Assembly: GCF_040654195.1 (NCBI RefSeq)
Contig: NZ_JBFAHM010000002.1
Coordinates: forward strand, 496,001 to 560,000
Source of the DNA: Hamadaea sp013361475
GTDB lineage: Bacteria > Actinomycetota > Actinomycetes > Mycobacteriales > Micromonosporaceae
DNA length: 64,000 nt
Direction of reading: 5' to 3'
The notes beneath the pieces are model-generated. The model ran no database searches. It was not told the origin of the DNA and saw nothing but the letters and a program-made list of their open reading frames with translations. A program made the translations under genes and the position numbers. Within the stretch, counting starts at the first letter, position 1. Each line of letters begins with the position of its first letter. This document shows positions 16,085 to 25,029 of the stretch, one piece after another.

Positions 16085-17914
16085 TCAGTTCGGCGCGGTC
16101 GGCAGGCGGAGGATGCACCGGCCGAGGTCGAAGGTGAGCAGCGAGCCCGTGGCCGAGGTGGTGGTCCACGAGCTGTCGGTCGAACTGATGACCAGACCCA
16201 GCTGGTGCCCGGCCTTGATCACCTGGTCGGTGGCGGCCAGCCGCAGGGTGACGGTCTGCCAGGTCAACGCCGGCATGCCGGTCGGGCTCGACAGCGAACC
16301 GCGATGGGCCAGGTCGAGCCAGCCCCGGCTGAGCACGGAGACGCCGGTGTTGATCACGTTCTTGGTGACCTTCTTGTAGCAGCCGTCGTCGGCCGCGCTG
16401 TTGTCGCCCCAGCAGTCCTCGACCACGCCCGTCGTGATGCCCTGGCCGGACTCCCAGTTGACCCGCGTCTGGTTGCCGTAGTCCACCAGCCGGGCGGTCA
16501 GCGTCGCGGTGGACAGCGTCGACTGCATGCGTACCGTGACCGTGGCGCTGCCGGCTAGATGGAGATCCTGGGGCAGGGCCGGGGTAAGGAACACCCAGCG
16601 GCCGAGTTTGGCCAGCTGCGGGCCGGTGGTCGCGGTGGACTCCGACAGCGCCAGATCGGTGATCGCCATCGAGCCGCCGTTCGGCCCGGCGGTCGACAGT
16701 TCGCCGGTCACACCGTTGCCCGGACGCAGGTAGTACACCGGGCTCGTGGTGCCGGCCGGGGGCCACTCCGGCAGATCCACCCAGGTGTCGGCGGCCCGCT
16801 CGACAGTGGCCTGCGGCTCGTCCATGATGCCGGTGTCGAGGCCCTGGAGCCACTGGTCGAACCACCGGTGCAGGGTGTCCACCCAGACCGCCCGGCGGAA
16901 GTCGAACGGGTCCACGTGCTGTTCCTGCGACAGCCAGAGCTTGCGGGGTACGCCGGCCGCGGCGAGCTGTTCCCAGAGCCGGCCGAAGTTCGAGCTCTTG
17001 ACGTTCAGGTCGTTCATGCCGTGCACGAGGAAGACGCTGGCCTTGATGTTCGCCGTGGTCGCCACGTAGTCCCGGTCGGCCCAGAAGGGTGAGTAGTCCA
17101 GCCCGTTGTTGGCGACCAGCGAAGCCCGGGTGGCCGAGCAGGAGGCCGGCGGCCGGGACGTGTAATCGTCGTGCAGCCCGACGGTCGAGTTGACGTTCGA
17201 CCGCACCGCCCCGTTGAGACGTTCGTAGTCGTACCAGCTGGTCACCGCGCTGATCGGCACCACCGTCGCCAACCCCGGTACGCCGGTCGCGGCGACCCCG
17301 GTGACCATCGCGCCGTCCCAGGATTTGCCGATCATGCCGGCCTTTCCGCTGAACCACGTCGCGAAGACCTGCTGGCCCATCGCGTTGTGGGCGACGGCGT
17401 TGCCGCCCAGCCAGTCGATCACCGCCTTGGCCCCGAATACCTCCGCCTTGCCGCCGACGTCGAGGCAGCCCGTCGAATGGGTGCTGCCGGACAGGTCGAC
17501 GCCGAGGAACGCGTACCCGCGGGGCACGAAGTAGTTGTCGTAGTAGAGCGGCATCTTGACGATCGGGCTCGTCGGGTCGTTCGGGTTGAGGTAGAGCTTC
17601 TTCTCCAGCTCGTTCCCCCGCCCGAGCAAAGTGTAGTAGGGGGAGGCCTCGACGATGGCGGGCACCTGCAGACCGGGGTTGTCCGGGTCGACCGGCCGGA
17701 CGATGTCGACCGCGATCCGGTCGGGTCCGGGTTCGGCGTCGCTGTCGACGCTGCTCTGTACCCAGACCACCTCACGGATCGCGGAGGCGTAGTCGTAGAC
17801 GGGAACGGTCTGGTTGCCCTGGATGTGTTTGGGCGGGAGCGCGTACGCGGTGACGGCGCCGACCGGCAGGGTGGCCAGGGCCAGCGTCACGGCGAGGACG
17901 GTTCGTCGCATCAT
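16085..17914 (-). CDS. Secreted CocE/NonD-type hydrolase (X-Pro dipeptidyl-peptidase S15 family)
   Basis: About 609 residues, with a signal peptide (MMRRTVLAVTLALATLPVG). The alpha/beta-hydrolase domain has the nucleophile Ser in IGKSWDGAM, the acid in HGMNDLNV and the catalytic His in SQEQHVDPF. It ends with the C-terminal jelly-roll domain found in S15 enzymes (LHLAGSATVTVRM; GHQLGLVISSTD). Family members cleave X-Pro dipeptides or hydrolyse esters; the substrate cannot be told here. I place the start at ATG 17914 (17911 also possible) so that the signal peptide begins directly. A GTG at 17938 would add eight non-signal residues. Confidence 0.92.
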   Translation of the reverse strand: MMRRTVLAVTLALATLPVGAVTAYALPPKHIQGNQTVPVYDYASAIREVVWVQSSVDSDAEPGPDRIAVDIVRPVDPDNPGLQVPAIVEASPYYTLLGRGNELEKKLYLNPNDPTSPIVKMPLYYDNYFVPRGYAFLGVDLSGSTHSTGCLDVGGKAEVFGAKAVIDWLGGNAVAHNAMGQQVFATWFSGKAGMIGKSWDGAMVTGVAATGVPGLATVVPISAVTSWYDYERLNGAVRSNVNSTVGLHDDYTSRPPASCSATRASLVANNGLDYSPFWADRDYVATTANIKASVFLVHGMNDLNVKSSNFGRLWEQLAAAGVPRKLWLSQEQHVDPFDFRRAVWVDTLHRWFDQWLQGLDTGIMDEPQATVERAADTWVDLPEWPPAGTTSPVYYLRPGNGVTGELSTAGPNGGSMAITDLALSESTATTGPQLAKLGRWVFLTPALPQDLHLAGSATVTVRMQSTLSTATLTARLVDYGNQTRVNWESGQGITTGVVEDCWGDNSAADDGCYKKVTKNVINTGVSVLSRGWLDLAHRGSLSSPTGMPALTWQTVTLRLAATDQVIKAGHQLGLVISSTDSSWTTTSATGSLLTFDLGRCILRLPTAPN

Positions 17915-17991
17915 GGCGGGGACCGTATCGACTGGCACAACGCATTTAGATGTATCTGTCGGAAGGGCGTCGCTTGAAGGAACTTTCGGTG

Positions 17992-18576
17992 ATGCTCACG
18001 TGCCGCACCGGGCAGCCGCGTACCGTCGGAAGGGTGGCGGACGACGACGTCAAGATCACTCCGATGGGCCTGGAACACCTCCGGCAGGTACGCGACCTCG
18101 GCCGTCAGGTATACGACGTGACGGTCAAGCCCTACACCTCGTGGTCGCTGACCTCGATCGCGGAGCACCTGGACACCGACGAGGGCGCCTGCTGGGTGGC
18201 CCTCGTGGACGACCGCGTCGTCGGCTTCGTCCTCGGGTCGATGACCTTCGAGCTACGCGACGACTGGGCGTACCTGGAGTGGATCGCCGTCGCGCCGGAG
18301 CAGCAGGGCAAGGGCATCGCCCGCCGGTTGGTCGATGTGTGCTGCAACGCCCTGTTCGCCGCCGGGGCGACCCGGGTCGTGACCGACGTCGAGGAGACCA
18401 ACCACGCCTCGGCCGCGCTCATGGAACGCAGCGGGTTCACCGCGGCGACCACCGTCACGCTGTTCACCCGGGCGAATCCCGAAGGCCCCGACGAGCCGGC
18501 CGGAGTCGCACCCGCGGCGGGCAGCCGCCGGACGCTGATCCGCTCCGGCCGCCTCGTCGGCGACAAGCGCTCCTAG
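17992..18576 (+). CDS. GNAT-family N-acetyltransferase
   Basis: About 194 residues, with the acetyl-CoA-binding core VAPEQQGKGIARRLVDVCC (motif A, Q/RxxGxG/A) and the following strand VVTDVEETNHASAALMERSGF (with N-x-x-A-x-x-x-Y/F-like spacing). Substrate is unknown. I choose the ATG at 17992 because GAAGGA sits ten bases upstream; ATG 17950 and GTG 18034 are alternatives. The C-terminal 30 residues are polar and probably disordered. Confidence 0.88.
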   Translation: MLTCRTGQPRTVGRVADDDVKITPMGLEHLRQVRDLGRQVYDVTVKPYTSWSLTSIAEHLDTDEGACWVALVDDRVVGFVLGSMTFELRDDWAYLEWIAVAPEQQGKGIARRLVDVCCNALFAAGATRVVTDVEETNHASAALMERSGFTAATTVTLFTRANPEGPDEPAGVAPAAGSRRTLIRSGRLVGDKRS

Positions 18577-18800
18577 ACGGCGGCCGCGCGGCGGGAGCGC
18601 TGCAGGACGGGGTCGGCGACCGGCGCCGCTGCCAGCAGCCGCTGCGTGTACGGGTCCACCGGCGAGCCGAGCACGACGTCGGTGGGGCCGGTCTCGACGA
18701 CCCGCCCGCGATGCATCACCGCGACCCGGTCGGCCAGTTGCTCCACGACGGCGAGGTCGTGGCTGACGAACAGGCAGCCGAATCCGAGGTCGCGGGGTCG
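18573..18800 (-). pseudogene. 3' remnant of a peptide/nickel ABC transporter ATPase (OppD/DppF type)
   Basis: Reading leftward from about 18800, the sequence encodes only the last 75 or so residues of an oligopeptide-type ABC ATPase: the H-loop (CLFVSHDLAVVEQLADRVAV), then MHRGRVVETG and DPYTQRLLAA, and a normal C-terminus with a stop at 18573-18575. Walker A, the signature and Walker B are missing. An in-frame TGA (18803-18801) sits immediately upstream of the homology. The reading frame is otherwise intact, which suggests a recent loss. Confidence 0.85.
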
Positions 18801-18801
18801 T

Positions 18802-18984
18802 CAACGACTGGCGGTCTGGTTCCTGGTGCTGGCCTTCGTCAGCATCGGGATCGAGTTCCGGATCGGCGCGCTCAAGGAGGCCGGGTGGCGGCCGGTCGCC
18901 GTCTTCGCCAGTGCGACGGTCGCCAACCTCGCCCTGGGCCTGGCGTTGGCGAGCCTGCTGTTCGCCGGGTTCACCCTCACCTAG
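18802..18984 (+). pseudogene. 3' remnant of a YeiH-type (UPF0324) putative sulfate-exporter gene
   Basis: From about 18805 the plus strand encodes the last 60 residues of a membrane protein resembling the C-terminus of YeiH-family transporters: WFLVLAFVSIGIEFRIG, then GWRPVAVF and a final helix ending LLFAGFTLT. The body of the roughly 350-residue protein is absent. The open frame continues left only as an antisense read of the ABC remnant. The stop overlaps the end of the next acetyltransferase by four bases. Confidence 0.7.
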
Positions 18985-19565
18985 CCGGGCATCGGGTCGT
19001 CGCGCAGACGGGCGTGCACATGCATGTCGTGCCACCCGTCCGCGTGACGGCCCGCCTGCCGCTGCGTCCCCTCGACGGCGAAGCCCAGCTTGGCCGCCAC
19101 CCGGCAGGACGCCTCGTTGGCCGTCGAGTGCGACAGCTGCAACCGGTGCAGCCCCACCTCGCCGAAACACCAGGCGATCACGGCTTCGGTCGCCGCGACC
19201 GCCATCCCCCGGCCACGCGCTTCCGGCCGCACCCAGTACGACACGTGGGCATGCCCCTCGAACAGGTCCACCTGCCGCAGTCCGACCTGGCCGAGCGCCA
19301 CGTCGTCCGGGCCGGTGATCGCCCAGCTCGCGGCGCGTTCGGCCGACCAGTACCGGGGCCAGCTCTCGATCCAGCCGAGCGCCTCTTCGCCGGTCATCGT
19401 GCGTACGTGCCAGCGTTGGACGGCCGGATCGGCGTACGCCGCCACGACGGCGTCCACATCGGACTGCCGCCACGGCCGCACCACCACATCCGCGGTACGC
19501 AGCACCGGCTGGGGCTGATCACGCAAGATTCCCTCAGGACAGGCGGCGGTCGCAAGCAGTGGCAC
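18981..19565 (-). CDS. GNAT acetyltransferase, RimJ/RimL type
   Basis: A 194-residue acetyltransferase with the RimJ/RimL layout: an initial LRTADVVVRPWRQSDVDAV, a central SYWVRPEARGRGMAVAATEA acetyl-CoA motif, and LHRLQLSHSTANEASCRVA followed by KLGFAVEGTQRQAG. Proteins of this group acetylate protein N-termini, amino sugars or antibiotics. The start is at ATG 19565, although the conserved domain begins about 20 residues in, so a later start is possible. It ends against the YeiH remnant. Confidence 0.9.
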   Translation of the reverse strand: MPLLATAACPEGILRDQPQPVLRTADVVVRPWRQSDVDAVVAAYADPAVQRWHVRTMTGEEALGWIESWPRYWSAERAASWAITGPDDVALGQVGLRQVDLFEGHAHVSYWVRPEARGRGMAVAATEAVIAWCFGEVGLHRLQLSHSTANEASCRVAAKLGFAVEGTQRQAGRHADGWHDMHVHARLRDDPMPG

Positions 19566-19586
19566 GCGATCATCATGCCGCAGCCG

Positions 19587-20432
19587 TCAGGCCGCGGCGA
19601 CGGCCGCCTCAGCCGCGCGGGCCGCGGCGAGCGCACTCGACGACGCCGGGACGAGCGGAAGGCGTACCCCTGGGGTCTGCAGACGGCCGCTCGCGTGGAG
19701 AACGGCCTTGATCACCGTGGGGTTGGGCTCGGCGAACAGCGCGGCCGAGAGCCGGGCGAGGCGGTGGCCGAGGTCGGGCCGCCAGTCGGCGACGAGGTCG
19801 GCGAACGACCGGGTGGCCAGATGAGCGCTGGCGAGGATCCCGCCGTGCGCGCCGAGCGCGAGCATCGGCGAGATGAACTGGTCGTCGCCGCCCAGGACCG
19901 CGACCCCCGGGTCGGCGAGGAACTCCACCGTGGTCGCGTCGATGCCGCCGGCCGAGTACTTGAAGCCCGCGACATTGGGGATCGCCGCCAGCTCGCGCAA
20001 CACGGCCGCCGACAAGGGCTGCCCGGTGCGATAGGGGATGTGGTAGATGACCAGCGGAACCGGGCTCAGCTCGGCCATCCGCTCGAAGTACGCCACTACC
20101 CCTCGCTCCCCCGGCCGGACGAACGGCGGCACAAGGATCAGCGCCGCGACGGCCTCCGGCCGGTCGGCCAGCCGACGCAGTTCCTCCGGGGTGTTGGCGC
20201 CGACGATCATCGGTGCGCCACGGTCTCGGCACACCGCGCTGAGCGTGTCGAGGACTTCCCGCTGCTCGGCGGCGGTCAGCGCGGACGGCTCGGCTGTCGT
20301 CCCGAGCGCGACCAGACCGGTCGCCCCGTCAGAGAGGACTTGGTCCGCCAGCTTCGCCAGGCTGGCGAAGTCGACGGCGTCGGCGTGGTCGAAGGGAGTG
20401 ATCATGGGCAGGAAGAGGCCACTCAACGTCAT
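19587..20432 (-). CDS. DapA-family aldolase/lyase (dihydrodipicolinate synthase-like)
   Basis: A 281-residue Schiff-base TIM-barrel enzyme. The pyruvate-binding motif LVALGTTAEPSAL is at about residues 40-52. The Tyr of IYHIPYRTG and the Schiff-base Lys of NVAGFKYSAGG complete the active site. The family makes dihydrodipicolinate or cleaves sialic-acid- or keto-acid-type substrates. An isolated copy away from lysine genes and opposite a LysR regulator suggests a catabolic aldolase rather than the biosynthetic DapA. That is inference. Confidence 0.9.
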   Translation of the reverse strand: MTLSGLFLPMITPFDHADAVDFASLAKLADQVLSDGATGLVALGTTAEPSALTAAEQREVLDTLSAVCRDRGAPMIVGANTPEELRRLADRPEAVAALILVPPFVRPGERGVVAYFERMAELSPVPLVIYHIPYRTGQPLSAAVLRELAAIPNVAGFKYSAGGIDATTVEFLADPGVAVLGGDDQFISPMLALGAHGGILASAHLATRSFADLVADWRPDLGHRLARLSAALFAEPNPTVIKAVLHASGRLQTPGVRLPLVPASSSALAAARAAEAAVAAA

Positions 20433-20503
20433 GCCTTCCAGCGTGGACAGGACGACTCGGTAGCACCAGTTCGGCTTTCTGCGGTGATGCGTAAGCTGAG
20501 CTG

Positions 20504-21382
20504 ATGCTTGACGTCCGGCGTCTGCTCCTGCTGCGCGACCTGGCCCGGCTCGGCACCATCGCGGCCGTCGCCGAGGCGCACTCCTACACCGCCTCGGCGG
20601 TGTCGCAGCAGCTCACAGCGCTGCAACGGGAGGCGGGCGTACCGCTGATCGAACCGGCCGGCCGCACCGTGCGGCTCACCGCCGCCGGTCACGTCCTCGC
20701 CGAGCACGCCGAGAAGGTGCTCGCCGCGCTGGAGGCCGCCTCGGCCAGCGTCGCGGCCGTGCAGGGCAGCCTGCGTATCGGCGCTTTCCCCTCGGCGGTC
20801 CGCACTCTGCTCCCCCGTGCTCTCGTCGCGCTGGCCGACCGCCATCCGGGCTTGGACCTGACCGTCCACGAACTCGACCCGGCCGCGATGGCCGTCCAGT
20901 TGCTCGACCGGCGCCTCGACGTCGCCTTGATGCAGAGCTACGACCTGCTGCCGCTCACACCGGAGGCCGGACTCTCCACGGTCGATCTCTTGGCCGAGAC
21001 GGTCCACCTCGCCGGCTCGGAGTCGCTGGCCGACTGCGCCGACCGGGTCTGGATCGCCGGCAGCCCCGGCACGCTGTGCCACGCGGTGACCCTCCAGGCC
21101 TGCCACCTCGCCGGGTACGCCCCCCGCATCCGCCATCACGTCGACGACTTCACCGCTGTCCTGGCCCTCGTCGCCGCCGGACGCGGCGTCGCCCTCGTCC
21201 CCGCGCTCGGCGTCGTTCCCACGCCGGGGGTGACGCTCACTCCGTTGCCGCTGCGTCGGCGTACGCACGTGGCGTACCGCACGGGCTCCGACGCGCATCC
21301 GGCGGTCGCCGCCTGCGTCGCGGCGTTGCGCGCGGCCGCACCGGCCGACACCGTCGCGCCCGGGTCAGCACACCACCGGTGA
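20504..21382 (+). CDS. LysR-family transcriptional regulator
   Basis: A 292-residue LysR protein. The N-terminal winged helix (about residues 1-60) contains LLRDLARLGTIAAVAEAHSYTASAVSQQL. The co-inducer-binding half begins with GSLRIGAFPSAVRTLLP, with a typical RD2 segment and GRGVALVPALGV near the end. It is divergent from the DapA-family gene with a 71-base gap, the normal geometry for a LysR activator and its target. Confidence 0.93.
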   Translation: MLDVRRLLLLRDLARLGTIAAVAEAHSYTASAVSQQLTALQREAGVPLIEPAGRTVRLTAAGHVLAEHAEKVLAALEAASASVAAVQGSLRIGAFPSAVRTLLPRALVALADRHPGLDLTVHELDPAAMAVQLLDRRLDVALMQSYDLLPLTPEAGLSTVDLLAETVHLAGSESLADCADRVWIAGSPGTLCHAVTLQACHLAGYAPRIRHHVDDFTAVLALVAAGRGVALVPALGVVPTPGVTLTPLPLRRRTHVAYRTGSDAHPAVAACVAALRAAAPADTVAPGSAHHR

Positions 21383-21384
21383 GG

Positions 21385-22326
21385 TCACAGCGTCGCGATC
21401 GGGTTCACCGGCGAACCCGTCCCGGACGGGAGCCGGAGCGGCGCGACGACGCAAAGGAAGGACCATCGATTCTCCTGCGCGCAGAGCGCACACAGATCGT
21501 CCAGCAGCAGATAGTCGATCAGATGGACGCCGAGTGCGTGGATCGCGAGCACATGGATCGGAAAGTCGACCCCGGTCGGCGGGGCGGTGTCGTTGTTCCC
21601 GTCGCTGCCCAGCACGGCGACCTTGCGGTCGGCGACGAACTCCAGCGCGGCGGGGTGCAGTCCGGCCCGCGCCGAGGCCGTGTCCCACGCGCCCAGGGCC
21701 GCGCGGCGACGCCGGTGTCCGACATGGACGAACAGCAGGTCGCCGGGCCTGACCTGGACGCCCTGGGCCGCCTCCGCCATGGCGAGATCCGCCGCGGTCA
21801 CGTCGTCGCCCGGGTCGAGCCAGCGCACCCCCCGAAGACGCGGAATGTCGAGCAGGACGCCGCGGCCGACGATCCCGTCGCGGACGACGTCGATCGTCAA
21901 CGCGGGCAGGCCGTCAGGCTCGACGAAGTCCGCCGGTACGCCGTTGTAGAGAGTCCCGTCGTAGATGACGTGACAGAGCGCGTCGAGGTGGGTGTCCGCG
22001 TTGCCGTGAATGTTGAGCGCCAGCCGGTCGAAGGCGAAGTTCAGGCCGTCGTCCCCGCGATGCTCCGCCGGTGAACTGATCATCTCGTGGTTCCAGGGAT
22101 GCGGATTGTCGACGGAGGCGTCCGTCTCCACCGGAACGGCCAGGGACACCGACCGGCCGAGCCGGACCTCCTCCATGGCGGCGCGCACGGTCGACGGCGT
22201 GATGTAGTTCAGCGCGCCCCGCCGGTCGGCGCTGCCCCAATCAGCTTGCCGCCGTAGCCGCGCATACAGTGCGGCGAATCCGGCCTTGTCCACGGGCGCG
22301 GTTCGGACTGATGCCTTCGTGCTCAT
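21385..22326 (-). CDS. Cyclase/kynurenine-formamidase-like metal-dependent hydrolase
   Basis: A 313-residue member of the cyclase (KynB-like) family, metal-dependent amidases or lactone hydrolases. The metal-binding motif appears as NIHGNADTHLDALCHVIYDG (family pattern H-G-x-x-x-T-H-x-D-x-x-x-H). Other marks are RRGALNYITPSTVRAA near the start and the C-terminal GSPVNPIATL. GGAGG precedes the ATG. It lies just downstream of the arylsulfatase on the same strand (59-base gap) and may be co-transcribed. A paralogue lies at 54530-55486. Confidence 0.88.
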   Translation of the reverse strand: MSTKASVRTAPVDKAGFAALYARLRRQADWGSADRRGALNYITPSTVRAAMEEVRLGRSVSLAVPVETDASVDNPHPWNHEMISSPAEHRGDDGLNFAFDRLALNIHGNADTHLDALCHVIYDGTLYNGVPADFVEPDGLPALTIDVVRDGIVGRGVLLDIPRLRGVRWLDPGDDVTAADLAMAEAAQGVQVRPGDLLFVHVGHRRRRAALGAWDTASARAGLHPAALEFVADRKVAVLGSDGNNDTAPPTGVDFPIHVLAIHALGVHLIDYLLLDDLCALCAQENRWSFLCVVAPLRLPSGTGSPVNPIATL

Positions 22327-22385
22327 GCTGATTGCCTCCGCCCTGCAGCGACCCGTGGTGAGACCGATGTGTGCGCCGGCTGACC

Positions 22386-24791
22386 TCAGGCGCTCATTCC
22401 GTGAACGGCGAGCGAGCGTTGTGCGTGCTCGTGCAACGCCAGATCGGCGGAGATGTCCGCGTGCGGATCGATGTCGAAGACGACCTGCCTGATCCTGCCG
22501 GTGAACGCGAACGGTGACCGGTCGGCGTAGTCTCGGTCGACGGGCAGCCCGTTGTCGCAGCCGATGTCCATGCCCGCGTACCCGGAGAACCGCACAGGCA
22601 CGGTGCGCTCCATCCGCCCGCCGCCCACGACGCGGTCGTTGACGAGCAGCGTCACCTGCCCGCCGGTGGCCGGCCGGGCGGCGTCGGCGGCGAAGACGAG
22701 GGCGACGTGGACGTCGCCGGTCGGCAACGGCTCGCTCGCCGCCTGGCGGTAGACCTCCACCCCCATCATCGAATAGGTGTGCTTGAGGATGCCTCCGTCG
22801 ACGAACAGCGCGAACCCGCCCAGGTGGTCGGCCTCGGCGACGATGACGCCCTCGCCGCCGCCCTCGGGGACCACCAGGTCGGCGCTGATGGTGTACGAGT
22901 GGTTGTAGATGCGCGGAATCATGCCCGACGCGATGTTCTGCACGCCGGAGTAGAAGGTGAACCGGGTCTGGCTCGGCATCGGCGGGACGATGCCGAAGTA
23001 GATGCTCATGCCGCCCAGCATCGGCAGCACCCGGTATCGCTCGGCCTCACGCCAGAACAGTTCCTGGAGTTCTTTCACCTTGTCCGGATGCTGGTCGGCC
23101 AGGTTACGTGCCTGGGTGAAGTCGTCGGGCAGGTAGTACAGCTCCACCGGATCGGCGTCGGGGTCCCAGACGCCGGGCGCGAACCGCTTCATCGTCTCCG
23201 GGGTGGCGTCCCACGGAATGCGGGGCATCATCATCGACAGCCACCAGCCGTCGGCGTACATGGCGCGATTGCCGAAGATCTCGAAGTATTGCCGGGTATG
23301 GCGTTCCGGGGCGTTCGCGTCGATCAGCGAATCACCGAAACTGACGCCGTGCATCGGCTCCTGCTCGATGCCGTCGACGTGCGTGGGCTGCGGTATGCCG
23401 GCCAGTTCCAGCACCGTCGGCGCGATGTCGATGACGTGGCTGAACTGCGAGCGCACTTCGGTTCCGGCGGTGTGGCCGGGCCAGTGGACCACCATCGGGT
23501 CCCGGGTTCCGCCCAGGTGCGAGGCGACCTGCTTACCCCACTGGAACGGCGCGTTGCCGGCCCAGGCCCAGGCCGCCGAGAAGTGCGGCGAGACCAGGTC
23601 GGTCCCCCAGACGTCGAGGCCGCCGTACTGCTGCACCAGCGCCAGCTGCTGCTCGGAGCTGAGCGGGATGCCGTTCTGCATGGTCAGCTCGTTGAACGAG
23701 CCGGTGATGGTGCCTTCCATGCTGGCGCCGTTGTCCCCCCAGATCCAGATGACCAGGGTGTTGTCCAGCTCGCCCATGTCCTCGATAGCCGACAGCACCC
23801 GGCCGACATTCCAGTCGGCGTTCTCCTGGAAGCCGGCGTAGACCTCCATCTGGCGGGCGTACAGCTTTTTCTGCTCGTCCGGCAACGAGTCCCAGGCCGG
23901 GAACGCCTCGTGGCGTGGCGTCAGTTCGGCGTCGGGCGGGACCACGCCGAGTTCCTTCTGCCGGGCGAACACCTCTTCCCGGTACGCGTCCCAGCCCTGG
24001 TCGAAGGCGCCCTTGTAGCGGTCGGCCCACTCCTGCGGCACGTGATGCGGCGCGTGCGCGCAGCCGGTCGAGAAGTAGACGAACCACGGTTTGTCCGGTT
24101 CCTGGGCGCGTACGCCGTGCAGCCAATCGATCGTGCGATCGGCCATGTCGTCGGGCAGATAGTAGGGCCGGCCGTCGGAACGCTCGGGGACGCCGACGGT
24201 GGTGTGGTTCTCGGTGATCACCGGATCCCATTGGCCGGACTCGCCGCCCAGGAATCCCCAGAAGTAGTCGAATCCCCATCCGCTGGGCCAACGGTCGAAC
24301 GGACCGGCCGGACCCTGCTGATGGTCCGGCGTCAGATGCCACTTGCCGAACGCGGCCGTCGAGTAGCCGTTGCCCTGCAGGATCCGGGGCAGCGGCGCAC
24401 AGTCTTGCGGCAGGAATCCGGTGTAGCCGGGGAAGCCGCTCGCCAGCTCGCCGATCGAACCGAAGCCGACCGTGTGGTGGTTGCGTCCACTCAGCAACGC
24501 CGCCCGCGTCGGCGAACACAGCGCCGTGACGTGAAAGCGGTTGTAGCGTACGCCGTTGTCGGCCATGCGCGTGAAGTTCGGCGTACGGATCAGGCCACCG
24601 AAGGCGTCCGGCTGCCCGAAGCCCGCATCGTCAATGAGGACGAGCAGCACGTTGGGCGCGCCCTCGGGCGGCCGCACGTGCCCGATCTGCGCCCAATCGG
24701 GCGCGGAACCGGCCAGAGTCCGGTTGATCGTCCCGGAGAAGCCCGGCCGCCGGATCGGAAGAACCTTACGGTCCTCGGTGTCGCTCGCCAT
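22386..24791 (-). CDS. Arylsulfatase
   Basis: A sulfatase of about 801 residues that hydrolyses sulfate esters. The N-terminal domain starts with NVLLVLIDDAGFGQPDAFGG, whose Asp pair binds the metal. The formylglycine signature CSPTRAALLSGR is about 50 residues later, so it needs a formylglycine-generating enzyme; none is visible here. Further metal and substrate residues are in WHLTPDHQQGP and IWIWGDNGASMEG. No signal peptide is apparent with this start. ATG 24791 is chosen because a G-rich ribosome site (GGGGGGCGG) precedes it; an in-frame ATG at 24920 is possible but adds a poorly typical leader. Confidence 0.93.
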   Translation of the reverse strand: MASDTEDRKVLPIRRPGFSGTINRTLAGSAPDWAQIGHVRPPEGAPNVLLVLIDDAGFGQPDAFGGLIRTPNFTRMADNGVRYNRFHVTALCSPTRAALLSGRNHHTVGFGSIGELASGFPGYTGFLPQDCAPLPRILQGNGYSTAAFGKWHLTPDHQQGPAGPFDRWPSGWGFDYFWGFLGGESGQWDPVITENHTTVGVPERSDGRPYYLPDDMADRTIDWLHGVRAQEPDKPWFVYFSTGCAHAPHHVPQEWADRYKGAFDQGWDAYREEVFARQKELGVVPPDAELTPRHEAFPAWDSLPDEQKKLYARQMEVYAGFQENADWNVGRVLSAIEDMGELDNTLVIWIWGDNGASMEGTITGSFNELTMQNGIPLSSEQQLALVQQYGGLDVWGTDLVSPHFSAAWAWAGNAPFQWGKQVASHLGGTRDPMVVHWPGHTAGTEVRSQFSHVIDIAPTVLELAGIPQPTHVDGIEQEPMHGVSFGDSLIDANAPERHTRQYFEIFGNRAMYADGWWLSMMMPRIPWDATPETMKRFAPGVWDPDADPVELYYLPDDFTQARNLADQHPDKVKELQELFWREAERYRVLPMLGGMSIYFGIVPPMPSQTRFTFYSGVQNIASGMIPRIYNHSYTISADLVVPEGGGEGVIVAEADHLGGFALFVDGGILKHTYSMMGVEVYRQAASEPLPTGDVHVALVFAADAARPATGGQVTLLVNDRVVGGGRMERTVPVRFSGYAGMDIGCDNGLPVDRDYADRSPFAFTGRIRQVVFDIDPHADISADLALHEHAQRSLAVHGMSA

Positions 24792-24936
24792 CTTCGCCGC
24801 CCCCCGAATCGTCGTCTGCAGGCGGCTGCTGACGTGGAGCCGGCCGCCGGCAGACGTCCGGTAGACACCGTAACCGACGGAAATGTCCGGCGGAGCGGCT
24901 ATCAAGGCTTCGACATTCATGCGCCGCCCGGTGCGG

Positions 24937-25009
24937 TGATCATTGCGTCAGCCATGCTGTTTCGGCGGACAAATCGCCACGCGAAACGACGTGGCTGACG
25001 CAATGATCA
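24937..25009. repeat. 18-bp perfect inverted repeat forming a long hairpin
   Basis: Arms TGATCATTGCGTCAGCCA (24937-24954) and its exact complement (24992-25009) enclose 37 bases. Inside these a second pair GTTTCG/CGAAAC (24959-24964, 24982-24987) and GGCG/CGCC continue the fold. It begins 20 bases after the cupin stop and 146 bases before the sulfatase ATG. It may be a terminator for the cupin gene, but the arms are AT-richer than their surroundings, as in a small inserted element. Confidence 0.8.
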
Positions 25010-25029
25010 GCACGATCGAGCCGACCGGG

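Noticed and set aside
19587..20432. Lysine-biosynthetic dapA
   Set aside because: No dapB or other lysine gene is near and a LysR regulator is opposite, so the biosynthetic name is not given.
17814..20504. An 896-codon plus-strand frame over several genes
   Set aside because: It crosses the GNAT, remnant, GNAT and DapA genes in the wrong frame or strand; no domain is visible.
24937..25009. Insertion sequence ends
   Set aside because: The arms enclose only 37 bases with no transposase and no visible target duplication; it is reported as a hairpin only.
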